A model generated the notes under the pieces. The model had not been told where the DNA came from, searched no databases, and saw only the letters and a list, made by a program, of their open reading frames with translations. A stretch of DNA of 64,000 bases from Nitrosomonas sp. PY1 (GTDB lineage Bacteria > Pseudomonadota > Gammaproteobacteria > Burkholderiales > Nitrosomonadaceae). The stretch is taken from assembly GCF_022836435.1 (NCBI RefSeq), contig NZ_BQXC01000001.1:1066121-1130120 (forward strand), written 5' to 3'. Below, piece after piece: positions 1 through 7,356 of this stretch; position 1 is the stretch's first letter; every line of letters starts with the position of its first letter. A program made the position numbers and the translations under genes.

Positions 1-2
1 TT

Positions 3-1025
3 TTGCCCTATGGATGGATGTCTTGGATAGATTTGTGGCGAGAAAGTCAATCCGCAAAAACGCTACTGGATTGTGGAAATGACAGCATGATGGTTGTGTT
101 TTACAACACCAGGCTTGCTAGGACGTGGAAGCGCAATGTTCAAGTTGTCGATTATCAATCGTTGATTGATCGTGCTGAACACTATCAGTTAAGAATAGCG
201 CCAAATGGTGTCATGTTGATAACCGCAGGCGTAGACACACAGGACAATCGTCTGGCTGTACAGATTGTTGGTTGGGGGCGTAACCTGACGGGGTGGGTGC
301 TGGATTACGTTGAATTACCAGGCGATCCTGCTAACGATCAGGTATGGAATGATTTAACTGAATTGATCAATCGCGGAATAGAACACGAATCCGGATATTT
401 AATGCAAATTCGCGCAACTGCAATAGACACTGGTGGGCATCGTGGAGAGGCTGTAAAAAGCTATGTTAGAAATGGATATATACCTACGCCGATTGCCATA
501 AAAGGATCGTCACGCTTCGATGCCGATCCTATTTCAAAAGGCGCAATGATCGATGTCACATGGAAAGGTAAAGTTTATTCCAAAGGCGTTAGGGTGCATC
601 AAGTCGGAACGGTTGAAATAAAGCATGCATTGTTTTCAAGAATGCTAAACGATGGCGAAAAAGAACCGGAAGACAGAAAGTTGCATTTTACGAGAGATTT
701 GCCTAGCGAGTATTTCTCTGGTCTTATTTCAGAAACATACAATCGGAAAAAAAAACGTTACGAAAAGCGCCATGATGGAGTCAGGAATGAGCCGCTAGAT
801 ACATTGACTTATGCTTTTTCTGCTCTTTATCACCATACTATCAGGGCGCATAGATTTAGTGATAAAGATTGGGATAAATTCATTTATGTGTTTCAGAACC
901 GGAATATTAAAAAACGATCTGCTGAAACGCGGGACACAAAAACCAGAATGCCGAAAAGAAGTGCAAACAGATTATCTGGAAGAGGTTTGTTGGAGCGTAT
1001 GCGTGAAAGAAGGATGATGAAATAA
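3..1025 (+). CDS. Phage terminase large subunit (GpA family), C-terminal part
   Basis: This is the C-terminal part of a GpA-type (lambda-like) terminase large subunit, the motor and nuclease that cuts phage DNA and packs it into the prohead. The frame is open to the left edge, and the TTG at position 3 is only the first possible start inside the window, so the gene is truncated by the window. GpA proteins are usually 600-700 residues, so about half is visible. The segment GVDTQDNRL (residues 76-84) is a hallmark of the nuclease half, and AIDTGGH near residue 140 carries a probable metal-binding aspartate. The ATPase half lies outside. The stop overlaps the next start (TAATG), so it begins the head operon. 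Confidence 0.9.
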   Translation: MPYGWMSWIDLWRESQSAKTLLDCGNDSMMVVFYNTRLARTWKRNVQVVDYQSLIDRAEHYQLRIAPNGVMLITAGVDTQDNRLAVQIVGWGRNLTGWVLDYVELPGDPANDQVWNDLTELINRGIEHESGYLMQIRATAIDTGGHRGEAVKSYVRNGYIPTPIAIKGSSRFDADPISKGAMIDVTWKGKVYSKGVRVHQVGTVEIKHALFSRMLNDGEKEPEDRKLHFTRDLPSEYFSGLISETYNRKKKRYEKRHDGVRNEPLDTLTYAFSALYHHTIRAHRFSDKDWDKFIYVFQNRNIKKRSAETRDTKTRMPKRSANRLSGRGLLERMRERRMMK

Positions 1026-1288
1026 TGGATATCTTATCTAGGGTTTCGGAAGTGTTGATTGAAAATGGTGTTACACCAGAGAAGGTAGACCGTGCTGTGT
1101 CTATTGTTCGTGGAGAGTTCAAGTCTCACAAAACATACGTTCGAGCAAAGCCACCAAATTTTGATCTTGTTGTAACGAAAGCTTTCAATGAGACCCCTGA
1201 CACAAGGGTGATTGCGAAAAGATTTAGTCTTGCACGTTCCACTGTTTATAAAATCTTGAATAGAAACCGAAAATGTCATTCACAATAA
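1025..1288 (+). CDS. Small phage HTH protein (Mor-like C-terminal helix-turn-helix)
   Basis: An 87-residue protein coupled to the terminase gene by a TAATG overlap, and itself overlapping the gpW gene. Residues about 55-80 (TRVIAKRFSLARSTVYKIL) read as a helix-turn-helix of the kind found at the C-terminus of Mor/resolvase-type DNA-binding proteins. The N-terminal half has no family I recognise. Its position between the terminase and the gpW joining protein suggests either a packaging accessory that binds DNA or a regulator of late genes. The HTH call is from motif reading only. Confidence 0.6.
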   Translation: MDILSRVSEVLIENGVTPEKVDRAVSIVRGEFKSHKTYVRAKPPNFDLVVTKAFNETPDTRVIAKRFSLARSTVYKILNRNRKCHSQ

Positions 1289-1479
1289 CTCAGCTTGAAG
1301 CTATTGAACGAGCCATTGCATCTGGTGAGCTAACGATTATCGGCGCAAACGGTAGGCAGGTAACCTATAGATCAATGACAGATTTATTGAAGGCAAGGGA
1401 TTTAATAAAGAAAGGACTAGAAGAGACAGGATCGGTAAAGAAGAAAAAATTCTCTTTCATTAAGTTTGGAAATCGATAA
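1273..1479 (+). CDS. gpW-like head-tail joining protein
   Basis: A 68-residue protein, the same length as lambda gpW, placed directly between terminase and portal as in lambda-type head operons. gpW plugs the portal vertex and lets the tail attach. The sequence has the expected layout: an N-terminal helix (ITQLEAIERAIASGE), a beta hairpin around the GRQVTYRSMTDLL segment, and a second helix followed by a basic tail (VKKKKFSFIKFGNR). It overlaps the upstream gene by 16 bases and touches the portal start (ATAATG), which implies translational coupling. Confidence 0.8.
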   Translation: MSFTITQLEAIERAIASGELTIIGANGRQVTYRSMTDLLKARDLIKKGLEETGSVKKKKFSFIKFGNR

Positions 1480-2921
1480 TGTCGAAGCTTGAGAAGGTTC
1501 GTGCAGATATGGGGAAGCGTATTGTTAACTTGGTGACAAAAAGATCATATGACGGTGCGCGTAACGATAGAAGATCAGGTGGATGGGTAGCAGCTAACAG
1601 CTCGGCTAATACAGAGATTCTTCCTCAGCTATCAATTCTAAGGAACAGATCGAGAGAGTTGGTAAGAAACAATCCATACGCCGCAAAGGCTATGCGTGTT
1701 CTTGCTTCAAACAGGATTGGAACGGGAATCATAGCAACTATCAAAGACAAACAAATTGCTTCTCTTTGGAATAAGTGGGTAAAAGTTTGTGATGCAGATT
1801 GGCAATATGATTTCAATGGTATTCAGAGGCTGATTGCGATGACGGAAGCTGAATCTGGTGAATGCTTGATAAGATTTCGTTATCGCAAAATGTCTGACGG
1901 CCTACCAGTTCCTGTGCAATTGCAGATTCTTGAACCTGATTTTATCGATACAACAAAGAATGAAAATCTCAAGAATAAAGGATGGATTCAAAACGGAATT
2001 GAATTTTCACCCATTGGTGAGCGTGTTGCTTATTGGTTATTCAATCAACATCCAGGGGAATCAATAACTAATACAATTGTTAAATCAAGCCGTATCCCTG
2101 CCAGTGACATCATTCATTTTTTTGACAGAAAACGCCCAGGACAAATGCGCGGCGTACCGATACTTGCACCGATCATGATGACGGCCAACGATCTCAATGA
2201 GTTTGTCGAGGCAACACTTGTTCGCAAAGCTGCCGAGGCTTGCATAGCTGCCGTTGTTGAAACAGACGACGAGAATCGTAGCATCGGTAATGAATCCATT
2301 GACGATCAAATGAGAATCGAGGAATTGGCTCCAGGCATGGTTCAGTACTTAAGTCCAGGAGAAAAATTAACTTTCACCAATCCTTCCGCATCTCAGGGTG
2401 ATATTGGATATGTTGCAGACAGGCTACACGCAATCGCCGCTGGTATCGGTATTACTTATGAACAGCTTACCGGAGATTTATCACAGGTTAATTATTCTTC
2501 TATCCGAGCAGGGACGTTAGATTTTAGGCGAGAGATCGAGCAGTGGCAGTGGTTGAATTTTGTTCCGTCTGTTTTGAACACGGTTATTGAAAAATTCCTT
2601 GAAACGGCATTTGCCGCTGGATTAATACCGTCAACAGATATTGAATATGATTGGACAACACCACGATTCGACTGGGTTGATCCGATGAAGGATGTGCAGG
2701 GTGAGCAATTGGAGCTGTCGATGGGATTAAAAACATGGTCAGAGGCTGTTCGTGCTCGCGGCTTTAATCCAGATTTGCTATTCGAAGAGCTGAAAGCAGA
2801 ACGTGAGAAATTTAAATCTGCTGGAATGGATTATCCTATTAAGCAAGAAAATTCTATGAATCAACAGTCTACAGAAAATCAAAACCAAGAAGGTAAGAAT
2901 AAAAAGCAACAATCTATGTAA
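1479..2921 (+). CDS. Phage portal protein, lambda family
   Basis: A 480-residue portal protein forming the dodecameric ring through which DNA enters the head. The N-terminal region (RSGGWVAANSSANTEILPQ, then RNRSRELVRNNPYAAKAMRVLASNRIGTGI) is the standard opening of the lambda gpB/portal family. The conserved stretch GISYEQLTGDLSQVNYSS-like (seen near residues 325-345 as GITYEQLTGDLSQVNYSSIR) is the family signature. The C-terminus is Gln/Asn/Lys rich, as in scaffold-interacting tails. It lies between gpW and the protease-capsid fusion, as expected. Confidence 0.93.
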   Translation: MSKLEKVRADMGKRIVNLVTKRSYDGARNDRRSGGWVAANSSANTEILPQLSILRNRSRELVRNNPYAAKAMRVLASNRIGTGIIATIKDKQIASLWNKWVKVCDADWQYDFNGIQRLIAMTEAESGECLIRFRYRKMSDGLPVPVQLQILEPDFIDTTKNENLKNKGWIQNGIEFSPIGERVAYWLFNQHPGESITNTIVKSSRIPASDIIHFFDRKRPGQMRGVPILAPIMMTANDLNEFVEATLVRKAAEACIAAVVETDDENRSIGNESIDDQMRIEELAPGMVQYLSPGEKLTFTNPSASQGDIGYVADRLHAIAAGIGITYEQLTGDLSQVNYSSIRAGTLDFRREIEQWQWLNFVPSVLNTVIEKFLETAFAAGLIPSTDIEYDWTTPRFDWVDPMKDVQGEQLELSMGLKTWSEAVRARGFNPDLLFEELKAEREKFKSAGMDYPIKQENSMNQQSTENQNQEGKNKKQQSM

Positions 2922-2994
2922 ATATTCCATTATTGTTCTATTTTTTAGAATGACTTAATTGGAAAATTCACGCAATCATTAAAGGATTGTGTGG

Positions 2995-4953
2995 ATGCAA
3001 GCACATACAAAAGAAGATTCACAATCACAAGAAAGGTTAATCAATCGTCAATTCGAATTACGAATTGATGAAAATTCCATATCTCAGAGAGACGGAACTG
3101 ACAATGTAATTATCAGATTCCCATTTTCTTCAGAAACACCATACCTAAGAACCCCATTTTTTGATGATCCCTGGATAGAAATCCTTGGTCATGATGCAGC
3201 AGAGATCGATCTTTCACGATTGAATGAAGGTGCGTCTGTTCTGTTGAATCACGGTATGAGTGCAGTTGGAGACTCAGGGCTTCTCTCGGTAGGAAAAACA
3301 ATAAGTGCATGGGTAAAAGACAATCGCGGGTACGTAGAAGTCAAGATGTCACGACGCGAAGGAATGGAAGGATTATTGCAAGACATTAAAGACAATCTCG
3401 TGCCTGGTGTGTCAGTTGGTTACAAAATACTAGAGAAAACACTCATCTCACAAAAAGATGGACATCCACCTGAGTATCGCGTCACGAAGTGGCTTCCAAT
3501 GGAAATCACATTGTGTGACATCCCAGCCGACCCGACTGTCGGGATAGGCAAAAGATCAATTCAAGAGGAAAAAACTATCATGACAGAAGCGGCAAAGAAA
3601 GAAGATGTTTCGCAAGAATCTCGTGGCGAAGCTGCTACCGATCCAGTATTTGATACCAGCAAAATTGAGAAGAAAGCGGCTGAGGATGGAGCAAAACTAG
3701 AACGCGCAAGAATCTGCGGAATTAATTCCGCAGTTCGAACAGTATCGCTTGAAGATAAATTCGCAAATACACTCATTGATCGAGGACTTACTCTTGATCA
3801 AGCACGTGAAGAAATTTTCAATGAGCTAAGTAAACGACAAGCAAAATCACCAACTATTAATTATGGTGATGTTGTCACGATGTCAGATGAAAATGAAACT
3901 CGTCAACAACATATGACTGAAGCCTTGCTGCATCGCGCAGATCCAGATAGAAACAAAATGACAGATGGTGGTCGTCGTTTTGCTGGGTTGCGATTGTTGG
4001 ATTTTGCACGTAAAGCGATAGAAGCTCGCGGTGAGAAGACAGATGGAATGTTTCCGATGTCAATTGCTGAACGTGCGTTTATGGCCACATCTGATTTGCC
4101 CATCATTTTATCAAATGTCGCTAATAAATCATTGAGATCAGCATACGAGGCAGCGCCGCGCACATTCGCAACTTGGGCAAGACGTTCAACCGCTCCTGAT
4201 TTTAAAGCGGTTAGCCGTATTTTTATGTCGGATGCTCCAAAACTTGAGAAGGTTACAGAAAACGGCGAGTTTAAACGCGGAATCGTGACAGAGGGTCAAG
4301 AAACCTATCAATTAGCGACCGTCGGTAAAATCATTGGTCTTACCCGTCAAGCAATTATCAATGATGATATGTCTGCATTTACTCGTTTGCCTAGTATGTT
4401 CGCAACTGCTGCGGCTAATTATGAGAGTGATATTGTCTACGGTATTTTGACCGCCAATGCAGCGCTAGCAGATGGTTTTGCGCTATTCCAAGCAACAAAC
4501 CACAAGAATTTAACGGCTACCGGAACAGCTATCAGCATAGATTCATTGGGAGTAGGGCGAAAACAAATTAGGTTACAAGCAACACCGAATGGTGTTCCTA
4601 TGAATTTGTCTCCTCGTTATCTTATTGTTCCAGCCGCACTTGAAACGATTGCCTGGCAGTTCACGCAACCACCAATCTTCCCAATTCAATCAAGCACTGC
4701 AAATCCTTTTCTTGGAGAACTTGTCACTGTCGTTGAGGCGCGTTTGGATGCTGCAAGCGCAACTGCCTGGTACCTAGCTGCTGATCCTATGCAGATAGAC
4801 ACGATTGAGTATTCTTATCTAGAGGGAAATGAAGGTGTTTATATCGAAACACGCCAAGGATTTGACGTGGATGGGATGGAGATCAAGGCTCGTTTAGATT
4901 TTGCTGCGAAAGCAATTGATTATCGAGGTTTGTACAAAAACAATGGCGCTTAA
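2995..4953 (+). CDS. Prohead protease / major capsid protein fusion
   Basis: A single polypeptide of about 652 residues holding two head functions. Residues 1-190 are a prohead protease: VLLNHGMSAVGDSG contains the conserved histidine, and NLVPGVSVGYK the serine of the HK97-type (S78/U35) protease. Residues about 190-270 form a charged, helical linker that may act as scaffold. From about 320 the protein reads as a Mu gpT-type major capsid protein (FMATSDLPIILSNVANKSL; EGQETYQLATVGKIIGLTRQAIINDD). I chose the ATG at 2995 over the GTG at 2989 because the AAGGA at 2982-2986 is eight bases from the ATG and only two from the GTG. Processing would release the capsid subunit from the protease. Confidence 0.88.
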   Translation: MQAHTKEDSQSQERLINRQFELRIDENSISQRDGTDNVIIRFPFSSETPYLRTPFFDDPWIEILGHDAAEIDLSRLNEGASVLLNHGMSAVGDSGLLSVGKTISAWVKDNRGYVEVKMSRREGMEGLLQDIKDNLVPGVSVGYKILEKTLISQKDGHPPEYRVTKWLPMEITLCDIPADPTVGIGKRSIQEEKTIMTEAAKKEDVSQESRGEAATDPVFDTSKIEKKAAEDGAKLERARICGINSAVRTVSLEDKFANTLIDRGLTLDQAREEIFNELSKRQAKSPTINYGDVVTMSDENETRQQHMTEALLHRADPDRNKMTDGGRRFAGLRLLDFARKAIEARGEKTDGMFPMSIAERAFMATSDLPIILSNVANKSLRSAYEAAPRTFATWARRSTAPDFKAVSRIFMSDAPKLEKVTENGEFKRGIVTEGQETYQLATVGKIIGLTRQAIINDDMSAFTRLPSMFATAAANYESDIVYGILTANAALADGFALFQATNHKNLTATGTAISIDSLGVGRKQIRLQATPNGVPMNLSPRYLIVPAALETIAWQFTQPPIFPIQSSTANPFLGELVTVVEARLDAASATAWYLAADPMQIDTIEYSYLEGNEGVYIETRQGFDVDGMEIKARLDFAAKAIDYRGLYKNNGA

Positions 4954-4989
4954 TCATTAATCGACAAATAAATTAAGAGGACAAATGGA

Positions 4990-5334
4990 ATGAAAAATTT
5001 TATTCAGCCAGGTGACGTAATCGATTTTACTCCTGCTGTTGCTGTTAGCTCTGGTGTTGGTTATTTGGTTGGTGCTGCTTTATTTGGAGTGGCATCTTCT
5101 GATGTTTCGGCTAATACGCAAGGAGCATTCCAGATTACTGGCGTTGTAGAGATCGCAAAGACTTCTGCGCTTGCTATTGTGGCTGGTGACAGATTGTTCT
5201 GGGATTCTGCTAATAAAGTCGTGAATAAAACAGCAACATCGCAAATGTGCGTGGGTGTGGCTGTATCAGATGCAGCAAACCCATCCGCAACAGTCATTAT
5301 GAAGTTGGGTTCAGTTCCTGTTTCAGGCGCTTAA
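4990..5334 (+). CDS. DUF2190-type capsid decoration (cement) protein
   Basis: A 114-residue small, Ala/Val-rich beta protein that matches the DUF2190 family of head decoration proteins, with the typical opening of a Gly-Asp pair before a VIDFTPAVAVSSG stretch and a central GDRLFWDSANKVVNKTA motif. These proteins cap the threefold positions of the capsid. It follows the capsid gene by 36 bases with an AAGAGG ribosome binding site at 4975-4980, and its stop overlaps the next ATG. The order capsid then decoration then joining protein is standard. Confidence 0.85.
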   Translation: MKNFIQPGDVIDFTPAVAVSSGVGYLVGAALFGVASSDVSANTQGAFQITGVVEIAKTSALAIVAGDRLFWDSANKVVNKTATSQMCVGVAVSDAANPSATVIMKLGSVPVSGA

Positions 5335-5624
5335 TGGCAGCTCCATTTGCACAATTGCAGCAACGTGTTAATGACGCAGATATTAGCCATTTATCTAATA
5401 GATCATTCTTAATAAATGGTTCCTATGTCGATGGCGCTTTTGATAACGAGTTTATTGATGTAGGAATGGTTGAGTCTCAAGCACCTGTGTTTGAGTGTAG
5501 AGAGATTGACATTGGCATTGTGACGCAAGGCATGACTGTAACGAGTGGAGATGATGCTTATAAGGTTCGTGGAATAAGGCCCGACGGTACTGGCTTGGTC
5601 AAACTTGTTTTGGAAAAACAATGA
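5334..5624 (+). CDS. Head-tail joining protein (gpFII / Gifsy-2 type)
   Basis: A 96-residue protein starting at the ATG at 5334, which overlaps the stop of the decoration gene (TTAATG). An in-frame extension further upstream runs through the decoration gene and is not credible. The C-terminal half (VFECREIDIGIVTQGMTVTS then YKVRGIRPDGTGLVKLVLEKQ) matches the family of short head-tail joining proteins related to lambda FII, where a VRxxxPDGxGLxxLxL ending is typical. It sits between decoration and tail terminator genes and its stop overlaps the next gene by four bases. Confidence 0.82.
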   Translation: MAAPFAQLQQRVNDADISHLSNRSFLINGSYVDGAFDNEFIDVGMVESQAPVFECREIDIGIVTQGMTVTSGDDAYKVRGIRPDGTGLVKLVLEKQ

Positions 5625-6058
5625 GCCATGTTCGGCAGCAGCTACGTGAACAAATCAGTAGCTTGTTGATGGCTCAGACAGGGGCAGACAACAATGTCTT
5701 TGTGAGCCGAGAATATCCCATTGCGCAAGAGCAATTGCCAGCATTAATTGTGGTAACCGAGAGTGAGCAAATTGACAACATGACACTGAATCATCCTATT
5801 CAACAGTTGCGTTCAATCAATTTGCAAATAACGGTCATAACTGAATCTGTTGATAAGGTTGAAGATGATGCTGATTCGATTTGTGCTGAAGTTGAGAGGT
5901 TGGTAAGCCAATCTAGCACGATAGCTCAATCGGTAATCTTGAATAGCACATCAGGCATGTTTCAGAATGTAATTGGTGAAAAGCCCGTGATGCTCGTAGA
6001 AATGAATTTTACAGCTCAGGTTTCGACGCTTTCAGACGATCCCGAGTTAGCTATTTAG
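5621..6058 (+). CDS. Tail terminator / minor tail protein U-like
   Basis: A 145-residue protein in the position of lambda gpU, which caps the tail tube and sets its end. The opening RQQLREQISSLL followed by VFVSREYPIAQEQLPALIVVTESEQ is typical of tail terminators in phages of this layout, as is the pattern of alternating strands in RSINLQITVITESVDKVEDDADSI. It overlaps the joining protein by four bases (ATGA) and is followed by an 82-base gap before the tail tube gene. Confidence 0.8.
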   Translation: MSHVRQQLREQISSLLMAQTGADNNVFVSREYPIAQEQLPALIVVTESEQIDNMTLNHPIQQLRSINLQITVITESVDKVEDDADSICAEVERLVSQSSTIAQSVILNSTSGMFQNVIGEKPVMLVEMNFTAQVSTLSDDPELAI

Positions 6059-6060
6059 AA

Positions 6061-6105
6061 GTACCGGTGCGGTCTTAACGTCTTAGACGTTGGGCCGTGT
6101 TTAAA
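6061..6105 (+). promoter_or_regulatory. Stem-loop in the leader of the tail tube gene
   Basis: The 82-base gap before the tail tube gene is the largest clean gap in the early head-tail operon. It contains a perfect dyad, AACGTCT-T-AGACGTT, at 6077-6091. Allowing two G-U pairs and one bulge, the stem can be extended outward to about 6068-6099 in RNA. No U-run follows, so it is not a typical terminator. It could be an mRNA processing or stability element that raises expression of the abundant tube protein. Confidence 0.4.
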
Positions 6106-6140
6106 ACCCATAACGCCTCGATAGTGGCTGGAGTATAAAG

Positions 6141-6788
6141 ATGGCAAACGCACAAGTTTTAAGGAATGCAGTAGTACAGATACAAAATACATTAGGTGTG
6201 GCAAAGACTATCACAGGCATATCGAAAGCAGCTGAGGCCGTGATAACTGGAACGCATGATTTTGCTGTCGGAGATCTGATTGTCCTTTCTAATATCCAAG
6301 GAATGACTGAGCTAAATGATCGTGTTGTCCGCGTCAAATCAGTATCTACGACAGTTTCCTTTGTTGCCGAGGAATTGGATTCTACTGGTTTCTCAACATA
6401 TGTGTCTGGCGGAATTGCACAAAAAGTCACAGGATTGTTGAGCTTTGATAACATCACGCAATTAAGCATTCCTGAGCAGCAACCGAATGAAATAGATGTT
6501 ACTACAATTCACGATAACGAGAAGCAGACAATCTTTGGTCAGCGAGAAGCTCCAAAAGCAACGTTTACGTTGATTGCCGATCCTTTGGCCGTGACGTCCA
6601 AGGAAATGGCGAAGGCAGACGCAACCGCAACGCGAAGAGTGATAAAGATCAAGCTGATATCTGGTTACACAGGAATATTCAATGCGTTTGTTTCTGGTGG
6701 TGCTGGATTCGATGGTTCAGCTGGTGCTGTTCCTTCTGCTTCTGCTTCATTTACGCTGCGTGGCGTAACACAATGGTTTGCTAGCTAA
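6141..6788 (+). CDS. Major tail tube protein
   Basis: A 215-residue major tail protein that polymerises into the tube of the siphovirus tail. The protein contains the typical tail-tube ending: IPEQQPNEIDVTTIHDNEKQTIFGQREAPKATFTLIADP, in which a conserved start of the beta sandwich contacts neighbouring subunits, then a Gly/Ser/Ala rich strand region ending in SASFTLRGVTQWF. It follows the terminator gene and precedes the G/GT chaperone pair exactly as in lambda (V before G/T). The start is supported by GGAG at 6130-6133. Confidence 0.87.
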   Translation: MANAQVLRNAVVQIQNTLGVAKTITGISKAAEAVITGTHDFAVGDLIVLSNIQGMTELNDRVVRVKSVSTTVSFVAEELDSTGFSTYVSGGIAQKVTGLLSFDNITQLSIPEQQPNEIDVTTIHDNEKQTIFGQREAPKATFTLIADPLAVTSKEMAKADATATRRVIKIKLISGYTGIFNAFVSGGAGFDGSAGAVPSASASFTLRGVTQWFAS

Positions 6789-7186
6789 TGAGTACATTGG
6801 CTGATCGAATAAGAGAGCAGCGTCGCGTAGAAATAAAGATCGACGACATCACGTTATATGCTTCACGCGCAACAGATGCGCAGGCAATAGGTTATGTGCA
6901 AAACGCGACACCTGATTTAGATGTTATTTCGAAGCACGTAGACGGATGGTTAGGAGTAAAAGAGAAAGATTTTATCGAGTATGGCTCAGACGAATTAATT
7001 GAGTTCGATCATGAGGTTTTTATACTAGGAATTGGTGATCGTGTGGATTGGATTAAGCCGTGCATAGAGAAAATATTCTTAGAACCGTGGGAACGGTTGC
7101 AACAAAAAATTATTACTGAAAAAAAGTCCATGCCTGGTACGACTATGAGCAGCTCGGAAAAAACATCCAAGGTGCGCAAGAAGTAG
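6788..7186 (+). CDS. Tail assembly chaperone (G product)
   Basis: A 132-residue acidic-to-basic protein starting one base before the end of the tube gene (TAATG). It holds the tape measure in solution while the tail assembles. The family is very divergent and the call rests on position between tube and tape measure, size, and the presence of a frameshift site near its end. The slippery heptamer A AAA AAG (7120-7126) falls at codon 113, so a fraction of ribosomes would leave this frame and make the longer GT form. The zero-frame tail after the site (SMPGTTMSSSEKTSKVRKK) is short and basic. Confidence 0.82.
   Translation: MSTLADRIREQRRVEIKIDDITLYASRATDAQAIGYVQNATPDLDVISKHVDGWLGVKEKDFIEYGSDELIEFDHEVFILGIGDRVDWIKPCIEKIFLEPWERLQQKIITEKKSMPGTTMSSSEKTSKVRKK
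7120..7126 (+). promoter_or_regulatory. Programmed -1 frameshift site A AAA AAG
   Basis: In the frame of the chaperone gene the codons read GAA AAA AAG, giving a perfect X XXY YYZ heptamer, A AAA AAG, the most efficient slippery sequence known in E. coli. A -1 slip leads into an open frame of 76 codons that ends at TGA 7354-7356, overlapping the start of the tape measure gene. This is the expected geometry of the lambda G-GT system. Confidence 0.85.
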
Positions 7187-7356
7187 ACCTACCAGATGAA
7201 GCGCAGGAAGCTTTAAAACTGTGGAATTTAATGGGATGTGAGTTAAATTGGGCTTGCATCAATGACGTAGCAGAATACTTAGGTATTACAGATATCGAGC
7301 ATACAATTGATTTATTGCTGATCTTTCGGGACCAGGCGGAGGCATTAAAAAAATGA
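7126..7356 (+). CDS. T extension of tail assembly chaperone GT (reached by -1 frameshift)
   Basis: A frame with no start of its own that fuses to the chaperone gene after a -1 slip on the heptamer at 7120-7126. It adds 76 residues beginning VHAWYDYEQLGKNIQGAQEV and ending LLLIFRDQAEALKK, giving a GT protein of about 189 residues. The extension is acidic and helical and has the tryptophan-rich short segment usual in T domains (WNLMGCELNW). It stops at TGA 7356, overlapping the ATG of the tape measure gene at 7353 (ATGA). The stretch would otherwise be an unexplained gap between two tightly packed genes. Confidence 0.8.
   Translation, partial: VHAWYDYEQLGKNIQGAQEVDLPDEAQEALKLWNLMGCELNWACINDVAEYLGITDIEHTIDLLLIFRDQAEALKK

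Noticed and set aside
4985..4993. Mini-frame ATG GAA TGA ahead of the decoration gene
   Set aside because: It lies only four bases from the ribosome binding site and is probably a chance overlap. The real start at 4990 has better spacing.
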